Shown: positions 1 through 13,190 of the stretch, one piece after another | Layout: each line of letters begins with the position of its first letter | Numbering within the stretch: position 1 is the stretch's first letter | From: Lepraria neglecta | Lineage: Eukaryota; Ascomycota; Lecanoromycetes; Lecanorales; Stereocaulaceae | DNA: 64,000 nt | Reading direction: 5' to 3' | NCBI GenBank assembly: GCA_033220425.1 | Contig: CM065651.1 | Span: 3,162,001 to 3,226,000, forward strand | Position numbers and translations under genes: made by a program | The notes under the pieces: model-generated | What the model was told of the DNA's origin: nothing | Seen by the model: only the letters and a program-made list of their open reading frames with translations | The model's database searches: none

Positions 1-98
1 TCTATGCAAGGCAACCGTCTCAAGCTATCCTGTCCGCCCAATCAACACTCGCTATCTGTCATATGAACCATCGCTTCTCTATCGTACTGATGCCTATT

Positions 99-826
99 CT
101 AGCGCGTCCCTTTGCTAATGTCCTTCAGGATCGTTGCGTATTCGATCTCATCGTCTCGGTTGGCTTGTACTTCAGCGCCGAGACCGTTCAGTGCGTTCTT
201 CAGAGACTCTTTTGATGATGCGTATGTCATTTTTGGCTGTGTAATCGGCGTAGTCAGTAAGCCGTGGGTGATCGAAGCGGTTTTGGTAGACTTACGAAGA
301 CCAACGTTCCCTCATCGGGGCTCCATGAGATAAACACAATCTTCTTCCTACGTCGGGCATCAGGTCCTGACCTCACCCTTTCTTGGGGTTGACATCACAA
401 ACCTCTTTCCCTCTCCACTCTCCATCTCCCACTCAAAATCATAAACCGCATATCGTGGCCCCTTGCCCTCCTTGCCCTTATGCGGGGCTTTTGCACTCAG
501 GAGCTTGTTTTGGAAGGACTCCCAGTCCGGGTCGCTGGATGAGTCTTCAACGACGATCTCTTTGTAGTCGTCGGAGAGCTTGTAGATGATGTATTTGATT
601 GATTTGCCGAGCTTAAGCTCGTTGAATTTGGAGACGCACTCGGGCGCTACGGAGACCCTGATTGCAAGTGGTCAGAAACTGCTGTGGCCAAGATTGGAGG
701 TACTGTTTTTGCAGTATTTTGGGAGGAGAGAGGGGATTGGTCTCGCATACCCTGATTTACTCTGCAAGCCATGTTGTTAGCACGTGCACACTCCTCGCCA
801 TAATGCAGTGGGAGCGAGCTTACCAT
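99..826 (-). CDS. cof1: Cofilin (actin-depolymerising factor)
   Basis: Cofilin severs and depolymerises ADP-actin filaments in the cytoplasm. Spliced exons are 826-824, 761-751, 657-403, 347-296 and 236-99, giving 152 residues, the usual fungal length. The protein starts MSKSGVSVAPECV and keeps the ADF-fold signatures YIIYKLSDD, DPDWESF, RYAVYDFEWE, RKKIVFISWSPD and KMTYASSKESL. Exon 1 is only the ATG and exon 2 is 11 nt (AGTAAATCAGG). This pair is the only combination I found that restores the conserved SGVSVAPE start in frame; the introns are 62, 93, 55 and 59 nt with normal GT-AG ends. The N-terminal Ser after Met, the regulatory phosphosite in animal cofilins, is present. It lies downstream of HSP60 on the same strand. 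A single-gene origin is very likely; only the splice model of the two tiny exons needs transcript support. Confidence 0.96.
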
Positions 827-1488
827 GACTGCGTGGATTCGATGATATGGAGCGAGCGAGGGTAGCTAGGAGGATCAAGGAGCTGTAGATTCAACGGAGT
901 GTCAGCGTTAGGGTAAGGAAAGTTTGTAGCCTGGCGCTGTTGATAACGGCGGCTGGGCGTTGCGCAGCAGATGACGTGGAGAGTGGGAAGGGAGGGAAAA
1001 GATATCATACCGAGCTTGACTAGCAACCAGTAACCAATCGATGAGGTGTTCTGAGCGGCGGAGTAGACAATGGGGTTTGTATGGTAAGGGAGAAGCTTCT
1101 GTGTAGCGTGTAGCAAATAGCAACAACTTTTTGGTGGGGGGCAACAAGCAACGTTCGTCGCTTGGCGGGGCCATCACTTCCGCATCCCTGCTAGTGCCTC
1201 GAGTCCTCCATGGACTCGCACCATGGGATTGAGGAGTACGATGTCAGAAATGTCTTCTATGAAAGCTATTTCTTCAATGTTTTGCATTATGATAGAAGCT
1301 ATGGACGCTCTGTACATATGTATTTTACAAGAAAAGGACCGCTTTTGCCATGCTAATACATAAAATGGGGAAATAGTCTGAGTGGAGTGACTCAAGGTGG
1401 GAGATAACGGCGTCTGATCAGAAATGAGAAGACATCCCATACGCCGGCTGGTGGTATCGAAGGCGAGAGACGAAGACGGTGAGTGTGC
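827..1488. other. Spacer: cofilin 5' flank and HSP60 3' flank
   Basis: This 0.66 kb stretch lies between two minus-strand genes. It should hold the cofilin promoter and leader and the HSP60 3' untranslated region. I see no supported reading frame in it. Confidence 0.6.
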
Positions 1489-3450
<1,962 letters not shown>

Positions 3451-3556
3451 AGCTTTGACAGAAAACTAAAGCTAACGAAGGATTCAAAAGGTATGGAGAG
3501 GGAAGTGGGTTTGAAGTGGAGGATAAAGACTGAACGCAAAAAAAACAGCGGAATAT

Positions 3557-3575
3557 GGAAATTTCGAGATGTTCC
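3557..3575. promoter_or_regulatory. Candidate heat-shock element upstream of HSP60
   Basis: The sequence GGAAATTTCGAGATGTTCC contains a perfect GAAnnTTC pair followed by GAT in the position of a third GAA and a nearby TTC. Heat-shock factor binds alternating nGAAn units. It sits about 110 bp upstream of the HSP60 ATG, a sensible promoter distance. The third unit is imperfect, so this is a candidate only. Confidence 0.4.
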
Positions 3576-4828
3576 ATCCGAGCCATCCAATGCAGTTTAG
3601 CTTCCGAATGCTAGCGCCGCTAAGTTCCTGCCACTTTAATCACGGGACCTCTCACTCTTCTCCGTTCTCTCCTTCTTCATTTGCATCCTTTTGAAATAGA
3701 TACTACAACTTTACAGCGAGAGTTTCTGTTTTATGATGTTGCCTTAGGTCAGATGTTACCCGAGAAGTGTTTGGAAGACTCTTTTGGGCCTTAGAGCCTG
3801 TTCAAGGCACCGAAAGCGAAAGGATCTGACCGAGAAATCTGAAATGTGTATTGATCAGATGCATATCCTCCCTCTGAGCAGTGTTAGAACTTTAGTGGAG
3901 CCTCTAATATTGATGTCTAGCATGCTGCTTCTGAGAAGGTGTCCGTTGAACCCAACTAATAGAGTATTGCATGTATCCTATGTCTCCTAGCTATAAAAGA
4001 AATTATCTGCATCGCGTATCAAGGAAGGTCATGTCATTTGCCATGATCAAGCTTGCTCTGCTCTGGGGTACCAAAGCATACTTCTAGACACCCATGTTTT
4101 GACCAAAATATGTCTTAGGAATCGACAGTATGCTCATACATGTGAAGGAACCTTGGTAATAGTGACGCGGCCTTGGTCACAAGCTCCACCATCAAAGGAA
4201 ATTGAGACCGGCGGCAAATTGCCTTCACGAGATAGACTAAAAAGTATTGATGTCAGTGACCGGTCTCTGTGAAGGATGTCAATGCTTAGTGACGGCCACC
4301 TTCCTTCCTTACCTATATCCTCCCTCCGCCCTCCCCAAAACTTCCTTGATGCAACTTGCCAGAGAATACAATGACTCCTTCCACCGTGGCTCGATCCTGA
4401 AGCTGTCCAGTATAGCAGGGCTTGGTTCCTATAGAGGAAGTAGTATTCTGGGAGAGACACCATGGCAGCTATCGCACGAGTGACCGTTGGGCATGATATT
4501 CCGGTAAATCAGCCAGTGACCGCAACACACAGGCCAAAAAAAGGGGAATTCTCTCTATCCAGTCTCAACTTTGATGACTATACCACAGCAAGGCGCATAT
4601 GAACGTTCCATAACCCGATGTTTAGGTGAGCTCAGGGGCTTGCACCCTTAATTCTGACCCTAGCATGAGAAAGTTAGCAGACGACTTACTTGCTGCTATA
4701 GGTCGAATCTAAGTCTTTGCCACTATCAGGAAGCAATTGTTTGTGTCACATTCGTTTGAAAAAGCATGCATGTATTTGAATCTGTCTAGTCTGCCGTTAA
4801 GTCTACCGTTAAGTTGTGTCGCTCATCC
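3576..4828. other. Intergenic, no gene seen
   Basis: The first part is presumably the remaining HSP60 promoter. The rest is frequently interrupted in all frames; the longest open frames, near 4134-4483, overlap on opposite strands and show no recognisable domain. I see no repeat or RNA gene. Confidence 0.5.
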
Positions 4829-5340
4829 ATGTCGTCGTATACTGACGCAGAACTAGAGTATTTTTCGACGTGTAAGACCGGAGTCGAACATGCCATCCAG
4901 CTTCCGCCTGCTGGAGAAAATAGAAAATCACCGACGCATTATTGATGCTGCGCCTCGAAGCCGCCTATTCCACCTTGAATAAGGATCTCAGTCAGGCCAC
5001 TGAAATAAGAGTATCCTTGGACATGAAGGACCGAAGCCCAACGCGCCAGTAAGATACCACCTGCCTCAAGAAGAATATTACTGAGAAATTAGAGATGCTG
5101 CAGCTCGAAACCCGCCATTGTGTCTCGAGAAAAAAGGAAATTCGTTATGCCAGGAGCCTCTCGAAAGAAAGCCCTGAGTATCACAACTGCCACCTTTTGA
5201 AGAAATTGTCGAAGGAATCAGGCAAGAAGAGGGCCATCGTTCCGAAACCTTCTCGACCTCTTCGGTTCTTCGCCTTCGAAGATTGCTCGAAGTTCGAAAT
5301 CAAGCGTTGTATCCATTGCTGTGTTCGCCTCGAGTACTAA
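4829..5340 (+). pseudogene. Possible decayed coiled-coil gene
   Basis: A Lys/Glu/Arg-rich frame runs from an ATG at 4945 to a TAA at 5338-5340, interrupted once by an in-frame TAA at 5050-5052. Two segments begin alike (MLRLEAAYST at 4945 and MLQLETRHCV at 5095, exactly 150 nt apart), suggesting an old internal duplication of a helical repeat. A different frame from ATG 4829 encodes an acidic start (MSSYTDAELEYFST). The last 41 nt overlap the 3' end of paralog 1 on the other strand. I do not recognise a family. It could be a dead gene or chance; a short intron removing the stop is not evident. Confidence 0.3.
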
Positions 5341-8013
5341 TGGCGGCGAACACCTCATCGATATCATCATTCGTTCCAAAGCTCCCTCCGGGCATACCGT
5401 CATGCACAGGCCAAGAAGCGTGGGCGTAGGCTGCTTCGTCGGACGATGGAGTTATATTGACAGTGGATGTACCTGCAGAGGAGTAGTCGCCACCCGCCGG
5501 AGTCGAGTGTGGAGCGACGATGCCAGGGACTGATGTCATAATGTGAGGACGATTTGCCGTCGAGTGCCCTTGGAATGAGGTCGGGATATGAGGACTTGAT
5601 ACTGAATGCCCATGGAATGAGGCCTGAATATGAGAACTTGGTGCTGAATGCGCATAGACATTGTCAAAGTGGGCGGAAAGATGATTGTCATTGTAGATGT
5701 CGAATCCGGAGTTTTGCCAATGATTGGGGGTATTCGGTAGGCCACCGTGCCCATAATCCATACCGCCGAAGGTTTCGAATCCGGTTGAATACTGCATATC
5801 CTGGTCATGCATCATGCTGCCAAATTGACTATGGCCGGAACGAGGACCAGGCGAAAAAAAATCTGCGCCGTCATGCGTGTTGTCTGATTGGGAGCGCTGG
5901 TGAGCGTTTGGCGAGAACATGCCAAAGCCAACGCGATAACCACCATAATATGAAGCGGCGTTATGACGGGCAGCCTGGTGACCAAAGGCCATATTTGTCT
6001 GGACAGGGAGCCCTCCCATTTGAACCATATCATAGTCTGAGCCTGCTCCATTAGGGTCGTCTTCGGTGGCTTCGCTATCATCATCCTTGGTGGTGTTGGC
6101 CTCCTCGCTCTTGATCGTGTCTTTAATCTGCCCAGTAAATAGCAATTTAACGATCAAGCTCTTGGCTTTGTTGACAGTCTTGCGTCCAGTCTGGCCTTTT
6201 CTGGGGGAATCATCAACCAAAGACAAGAATGGAGCCCCCGCAGCCACGATCTCCTCTCCATCCTGCTGAACATCGTCCTCCGAATCGGTCTCATCATCAG
6301 ATCCCTCCCCAAACATCTTGCTCTTTCCACGGGATCCTTGACGCAAATCACCGTGCTTGGTCGGAGTATTGACCTCGTCATCAGAGTCTTCAACCTTCAT
6401 ACGACCCTTGTTCTTGGGCGTTGTCTTGACGCGCTTGGCGCTGGGCTTGCCGTAGTCGGCTTCCGAATCGGAAGAGTATTCATCTTTGTCTGATGTCTCG
6501 CTCACGGCTTTCTTTGCCCTGCCTGACTTGGCTGTGGCTGTGCGAGCAGTGGTACGCTTGCTGGGAGTGATCTTGCTTGGAGTCTTAGGCCCGGTGGGAA
6601 TCGTATAGCCGCCGCCGCGACGAAGAGGAGGCGGAACATCAAGGCCTTGGTTTACCATACCTAACAACAATCAACAACGAACATCTTGGAGCTACTACCC
6701 ATATTCACACCATGGGTATGTTCAGTGGACTTACGAGTGCGCAGCTTTGCTAGATGCTGGATCACCGCGCCGCCTGATATGTGCTCTCCCATGGTCTTTC
6801 CGATCGCGTCCCACGGGAGTTGAATGCTATGCTTATTGCATTCAGATTGGATGGTCAAGAGTAGCTTCTTGTCTAGCTCCTCTGTAAGGCTATTAGCGAT
6901 GATCGGGGTCAGGCAGCAGCATATGACCTCAACGAGGATTGGGACCTACCATTCCAACGGATAAGATGACGCTTTTCTGTACGTGGTGCACGCTGTTTAG
7001 CCATGTTTTGTGTTGATGGCGTTTTCTTGACTGTTACTGCCTTTTTGCCTCGTGTAGTGGGGTTCTTCGCAGGAGTCTTTGACTTCAGTAAGTGTCAGCA
7101 ATGCACGCAAACAACCGGGAATCAAGGAGCCTACCGAAACTACGATATCTTGAGAGCTGGTGCTGTTTGGCGCAGTCAAATCCACCAGAGGTGTCTGTAG
7201 CTTTGGCGGTGGTCAGCAGAACTCATGATTAACACGACGGAGAAAGGGGCCTACCGCAATTGCAGCTTGTTCGAGGCTAATATTGCTCAGTACAGCAGAT
7301 TCCTGCACAGGGCTGCGTGGCTTCAGCAAAGTTCAGCAAAGTTCTTGATCAACTACGAGCGGGGACTGTACCGAAAATAGAATATCGTTGGAGTTTGTGT
7401 CGTTTGGATCAGTGAAGTTCGTCACGAAAGTGGGGTCCTTCAAGAAGGGTTCAGTAAAATCCGCGATCAACAAGAAGGAAACTGCCAACCGCAAAAGAAT
7501 CCCTTAGAGACCTAGTGTTTGGATCTGACAGGAATAGATCGTTTGGGTCAACGAACTCCTCTGGAGTACCGAATTGCTCAGAAGCTGGTGTCTTCAAATG
7601 AGGTCAGTAAGATCAACGATCAACAAGGCAGGGAATCAACAACTGTAATCGAAACGTCTGGAAAGCTGCTGCTGTTTGGGCCTGAGAGAACAAGATCGTT
7701 GGGATTGACGGCTTCCTCTGGAACGCCAAGCTCTACACAAGTCTGGTCCTTCAGACGGGTCAGCAAAAGCCACGATTGCCCAGGAAAGAAATCGCCGACC
7801 GTGTTCAAAGTCTCTGGGAAGCTGGCACTCGGGTCTATCGGAAAAAGGTCGTTGAGATCAGTCGTCTCATTCAAGACCGGGGACTGTTATGCAAATCAGC
7901 AAGCTACTCTGGCACAGATGAGAGCAGATATCAAACAGGAGGGGGAGATGTGTCGCCTCCACAGGTACAGCCCATAGAGCGTTCCAGAACCACTCAATAG
8001 GGTAAGATGCCAT
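5300..8013 (-). CDS. SANT-like paralog 1, with duplicated-exon N-terminus
   Basis: Function unknown; probably nuclear. Ten exons: 8013-7969, 7883-7800, 7748-7644, 7591-7490, 7437-7372, 7320-7255, 7200-7135, 7082-6950, 6881-6735 and 6660-5300, giving 724 residues with every junction in frame. Residues 1-178 come from exons 1-7, all phase 0; exons 2-7 look like copies of one unit (for example VNPNDLVLSGPNS, VDPNDLFLSDPNT, FTDPNDTNSND). A basic stretch follows, then a SANT/Myb-like helical domain at about 218-272 (IRWNEELDKKLLLTIQ ... LPWDAIGKTMG ... VIQHLAKLR). The long tail is Lys-rich and acidic with MKVED and IKSEE motifs, then Gly/His/Ser-rich with a 45-nt repeat (SSPHI-type units, near 5574-5660). 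The ATG at 8013 is the first in frame after the upstream exon frame; an internal start (ATG 7004-7002, MAKQRAPR) would drop the duplicated part. The intron after TGGAATG is shared with paralog 2. Confidence 0.8.
7083..7883 (-). repeat. Serially duplicated exon-plus-intron units inside paralog 1
   Basis: Six consecutive introns (7799-7749, 7643-7592, 7489-7438, 7371-7321, 7254-7201, 7134-7083) are 51-54 nt long and visibly homologous. They share a start like GTNGGC, a central GTTGATC-like block, a TTNCTGAC branch region and a GAAG or AAAG end. The exons between them are 84, 105, 102, 66, 66 and 66 nt, all multiples of three and phase 0-0. The unit is about 117-157 bp. Copies are diverged, so the duplications are not recent. 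This is a way of lengthening the protein without disturbing the frame. Confidence 0.8.
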
Positions 8014-10127
8014 ACAACTGGGGCCGCAATGCGATCTTTGCCAATGATATACAGTACAGCAGCACGAGAAGGGGTTGGGAGGTGGGCCGGTGTGATGGTG
8101 TGTTAGGAGGATCGCAACAACGGGCCGGCTGCGTAGCATCCTTGCAGTCCTCGTTCAAGGTCCTCTGCACATCACCGCCGGGCTGCGATGACCACCTCGC
8201 CCAAAAAAGTGAGAGCATGGGTGAACCCCCAACTTCGCAGGATCATTACTACAAACTGAAATCCTTTGGTACGTACCTTGTGACCAATTGACTGACTCCG
8301 ATTCTGAAGCTAATGCTTGATATACTGTATTGATGTAGGAGTGAATTGAAAGAATCGAGCTATGTTCCAAAGATGTGAGATATGTAAGATGGAGGAAAGA
8401 TTGAGGTCCAAAAAAAGTTCGGTCTGTATATGTACTCGAGCTGCGCAACTCAATGGGTGGAGTTCTCTCTATGAAAAAGTGAAGGTTCAGACGGGAAGGG
8501 AAGGTCTGACGAAAAGACTTCCTCATTCACAGGGTATATAACCCGCAGAATCAAGATCGTGGCGGTGAAGGACCAGGGCCAAGCCTGGGTATTAGGATCG
8601 TAAAGAGGGGCAAAGATGGGGGCTTGGTATTTGCGATCTTGATCCTGCTGCTACGATACGAGGTGGCTTTTATTAAACGTAACACAAAGTAAGAGCGGCG
8701 ATACGGATCGGCATTCACAAGGCTGAGATGCATAAAATATTCCTGGCAAGGTGCCTAGCTGGCTTCAAGGCTTTCCTTCAGGATCACGCAAAAGCTCCCG
8801 TGTCTGCATTAAGCCATGACAGTAATTTATGGTGAAGAACGGGAGTCTTCTATTTCCGGCAAAAGCTTCCAGTCCCCACATTTTTGTGCTCCTTTGGATT
8901 CTTCTTATCATAGGAAGCAGAAGTGATAGTACCAAGAAGAACGGCGTCTTCCATTCCCGAAGGCCAAAAGGTTCCACAAGGCAGCAGTCGTGAAGTGACA
9001 GCGTCAGGCAAGACGAACCTTAAGTTTCAGTTCCCGCGGAACGATCGGGGCGCAGCAGCAGACGAGTGAAGGAGATTATAGCCGATGATCCCAGGAATGA
9101 GGACCGCTAGGCAGACAGATAAGATCGAATAATTCAAGTGGTTGCAAAGGGAGGAGGTATGCCCGATCACGGATGCTGCTCTATTGGTTGGTCTACTATC
9201 TACTTCGGGCGAGAGAGCTTGACCAACGGCATTGTCGTAGTACGGCGATCCAATTGGGCATGGATGAAGCATATGCGAATGGATGGACACGTAAGCCATG
9301 GAGAGTGTTTCAATATCTGGGCTTCTTTGGGTGGATTTGCGGTCAGTGTTGTGCAATAGCCGAAAGGGTAAAGATCTAGTTCCTCCAAATTGGAGGGGCA
9401 ATCGTATGCGCGATAACATGATTCGCTATAGGGAAAAGGCTGTGAAGCTAAGGTTAGAAAGTTAAAATAGGCATTTTCTAGAGCATGTATTAAGGGTTTC
9501 AAGTGTGGCAGACATAAAAGAATTGAGTTGGTTGCTAGAGCACAGCAGAGTACAATGGCTTACTATAGGTAGAAGACTGCCATGTCTGTTTGAAACTTTA
9601 AGGCCAACTCGCTCTTAGGTATGTGTTGACGGCTAAAGAAAGGCATAACCTGAAGTGTCGTCAGGGGAGCAGGCAGAAGGTGAAAATGGTGCACCAATAG
9701 GCATACAGCCAGGCCAGCACAGGAAGTTCTAACAGCCCATTGAGGAGTCAGAAGTGCAGAGCAAAGGGTGGAGACACAATAGCTTTCGGAGATCAGATGC
9801 AGCAGCAAGCACCAGCAATGTCACGATGAAGGCACAAGGCAATTGCAAAGACGAATCTATTGTATTTCGAGCTATCAAGATAGCTATCAGAATTCAGCGC
9901 TTCGCCATCATTGCGCAACCAGCACCTCATCCTGTCATATCTTGTCTTATCGAAACCACATCCACCACATATCCATCCTTTCCTAACCACCATGAACGCA
10001 CCAATGCACCATTGCTAGAGCCCAAAAGTCAATATCCAAAGCTTCAATGCTGTCCAGAGAGAAAGGCGAGCGCATAGGTTGTTGACTGTTGTGAGTGATG
10101 AAGCCTGATATCGAACGTGAGGAGCTT
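8014..10127. other. Intergenic, no gene seen
   Basis: This 2.1 kb block includes the upstream region of paralog 1 and the 3' flank of paralog 2. The longest frames (about 130 codons minus near 9027-9419) have no domain, no codon pattern like the neighbours and no splice partners I could support. No RNA gene was recognised. Confidence 0.5.
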
Positions 10128-11100
10128 CTAGTTTAGGAAGGCGCCGTTGCCGACGGTCTTCTCGGCCTCGCGGGCGAGCTTTTTGCTGAAGGTAGCGTCG
10201 TCGGACTCAGCGTCCTCGGTGTCGTCATTGGCCGGGTGTGCGAATTTACGCTTCTGTGTTGATGTTGTCAGTGTGTGTCAGACGTGAAAGATTCATGATT
10301 GCAGCGTACCTTGGTGCTAGACATAGCAGCGTTAGACGCTTCGGCCATGGATTCATATTCGTCAGCTACCTCCGTGACTTTACCCTTTCCTTTCTTGATG
10401 GGGGTGGCGGTGCCCTTCTTGGCGCGTGAGGCAGGAGTAGCTTTAGCGGAAGCTGGAGTAGCCTTCGGGGCTTTAGTCGGAGTGTTCTGGGCGGCAGCGG
10501 CGACAGCAGCTTGGGTGGCTGCTTTTTTCTCTGCCGAGTAATTATGAAAAGCTTCGATAGCGGCAGCGCGCTCGGCCTGCATCTTTGCTTCTGTTTTGGT
10601 TGACTGACCTGGCGCAAGGGGGGAGGTTGGGTGGTTTTCAGCTTTGGCTTGCTTCTTGAGCTTCTTTGCACGCTCTTCCACAGCACGCGGAGTGCACCAC
10701 GGTCCGAACTAATGAACGTTGCTTAGTGGATTGTAAACGAAGGTAGAGAGCCCAGGACCTACCTTCGAGGCAACAATGGCAGAATCGTACTTGTAGTCGA
10801 ATTGAGCCATGATTGCCATGATGAGCTGCTTGTCGGTTTCCTCTGTGCAGATGACGTTTTTAGCAAATAGAGGGCCTTGCAGTTGAAGTCTAAGATGGAA
10901 CGGTGTATTATGGAATGAAAGCAGTCCCAGAAAGGTTATGGAATGCTGAAGATATGTGATCTTTCCAATGAAGGCGAAGCTTTCAGAAGGGATGAGGGAG
11001 AATTGTAGACCGAATGCAGTCTGGGTTTAAAGGAGATACACTTACCATTCCAGGTCATGGTCTTCTTGACCGGAGTGGTATTGGGAGTGGTTGCCGACAT
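10128..11100 (-). CDS. SANT-like paralog 2
   Basis: Function unknown. Exons 11100-11046, 10842-10763, 10708-10310 and 10253-10128 give 219 residues. The N-terminal domain reads MTWNEETDKQLIMAIMA ... SAIVASKFG ... CTPRAVEERAKKLKKQA, the clearest example of the family pattern: Trp, a hydrophobic helix, a second helix, then T-P-x-A-[IV] and a basic recognition-like helix. The middle is Ala/Thr/Pro/Lys-rich (repeated KATPAS) and the end is acidic (NDDTEDAESDDATF). The first intron (203 nt) interrupts TGGAATG|AGGA exactly as in paralog 1, phase 1. Branch and splice sites are ordinary. It is transcribed toward paralog 1. A nuclear DNA- or chromatin-binding role is inference from domain shape only. 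Confidence 0.85.
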
Positions 11101-13190
11101 CTTGACGAGTCTACGTTGGTCGTAGTTAGAGTTGTGGTTATTTCAATGTTCTGTTCGATAGGAGGGTGGTCAGTATCATCAAAATCTCTTTTGTTTGGCC
11201 GGCACGTGGACTCAAGAACGACAAGGATTGCTGGTGTATGTATATGAAAGAGGAGGTTAAGTCTTAGGAGGTTGGTGTGTTGAGCCTGAAGGAAGAGGGT
11301 GGAAGGGGTGGGTAGCTGAGATTCAAGCTCACGATCGGGCGAGAGGCTCTCTCAAGCCTCCGTTTGGCTTGGTTTGAGCAGCTGCAATGATTTTCACTGC
11401 TGCATGTAGATGGCCAGAGGCCAGTCTAGTGCGGTGCCAAAGCGTTGGAGGTGGAAGGAAGAGGAATGCAGAAGGGTAAGAGCCAAATCCTTGCTTGAGC
11501 TCACATTCCAAGTAAGAAATTTCCTCCGAACAACCTCTTTGCTGTTGCACGCAAGAGCTCCTTGAAGACTCTTGGTGATGCAGGTAAGTAGAGCTGTTGA
11601 GCTGGTGCTGTGCAGTGTGTTGAGGTTGGAGGGAAGGGAGAATGTAGAGGGTGAGAGCTGACAACCAAGCTCACGGTCGGAGCGAGGAGCCACCTCACGC
11701 ATTCTGCCTGCCCGTCGGAAGTAGTGACCTGCTGAGAGGTCTTGCTGAAGCAGCTAGATGGAGTTTGAAACTTGTCCAGTGCTTTTGCGTGGGTGCTCTT
11801 GCGTGGGTGGAGGGGAGGGAGGACTGCAGAGGTGGAGGATCTCGAGCTCACCCTCAAGCTCAAGCTCAAAATTGAGCTGAGAAATCACCCTCACAGATGC
11901 TATGGGCTTGTTGTCCTGGCTTATCGCGTAGCAGGGACCAATGACGGCTATGGATAGGGGATGGAAGAGGAAGTAGTGAACTTACTGGAGTTGTTGAGGT
12001 TCGAAAGGGAAGTGAAGGAGGATGTAGGAGGGAAGGTGTTGAAAGGAAGAAGAGGAAGGATTGTTTGTACTTCGCCCCGGAAGTGAATGGTAGGACTTTG
12101 AGCACCCGTCTAGTCTTGCCCCTGTGGTCGCCTAGTAAACAAATGGAACTCCACTCCTGGCGTTGCTGGGAGTGACGACGCGGCTTTCTTTAGGCTTACA
12201 ACCCTCGCCATGATTGTCCCTGTGGCCTTAGTAAATCTGTATGTAGATTAGGGGAAGGCTGTAGAGACTTGTAGCCGCCTGAGACGCATTAGCCGGGCTA
12301 AGCGTAGGCAGACTTTGAGTAAATTCCGGAGATCAACCGGCGACTTCACTTGCATCTCCATCACAATGAAAACACTGTGAAAGATGCACAGCGACATAGA
12401 TAAAGCTAGCTCGAGGGGGTATAGTAGCTATGGACGCTCTTGAGCAAAGATACGCCAGAATCCATGGCCTGAGGTATGGGTGTTTTCCGCTGACCCAAGC
12501 TACGTACAAGGGCCCTGGAGCTCGAGGCAGAGTTTCCATGGCAGGGGGTAAGATCGAGCTCATAGTGTGACTTCTGCAATAATAATAAATTCTTTGGGAA
12601 GGCTGTCTTCTGCCGGGCAAGAGAGAACGAGAGGAAGTATTAGGAGAATACTTTGCCTGGCGCAGCTTGCTATGTTGAATTGCGCTCTTTACATCTGAGG
12701 GCAAACAAAAGAAAATGAAGAAGCGCCCATAGCTACACCATCCTAACGATAGGCAGTAGGGGTTAAAATCCCTAACCGACTTGGAAAAGACCAGGTTTGT
12801 ACATCATCATGTGCCAGAAGGTCGTCCGCTATCAGTGCTGATCGTGTTTGTGCTCTTGACGAGCCCTTGTATTTATGTCCTTGAGCGTCATTGTTGTTTT
12901 CCTTTAGAAAGAAAAGGCGGGCAGGAGCTCGTGGTGTGCAAAATTCATGTTTGCAAAATATATTGTTCATCTCAACTTAGGGGAAAAGGACCATGCGGAA
13001 GGAACGACCCGCACGTGGCAAGCCCAGTCTAGCACACGCCATCGGTAATACTAGAACCACCATAGGAAATACAATGAAAAGGTAAACCGATGTTGTAACG
13101 GATGCGAGGGATTCTAGCCGACGTTGGAACAGACCGCAGTGTACACCACCAGCGCTTTCTGGAACATCCACCAGTAATTATCCACCACAT
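11101..13190. other. Intergenic with weak diverged repeats
   Basis: This is the upstream region of paralog 2 and the 3' flank of paralog 3. Segments near 11259-11345 and 11601-11690 resemble each other (GTGTTGAG ... GGAAG ... CAAGCTCACG-TCGG-GCGAG), suggesting an old duplication of promoter DNA. No supported gene was seen, although minus-strand frames of about 120 codons occur. Confidence 0.35.

Noticed and set aside
7620-7874. Minus ORF with a start at 7874
   Set aside because: The start is not an ATG (TTG); the segment is explained as two exons plus an intron of paralog 1.
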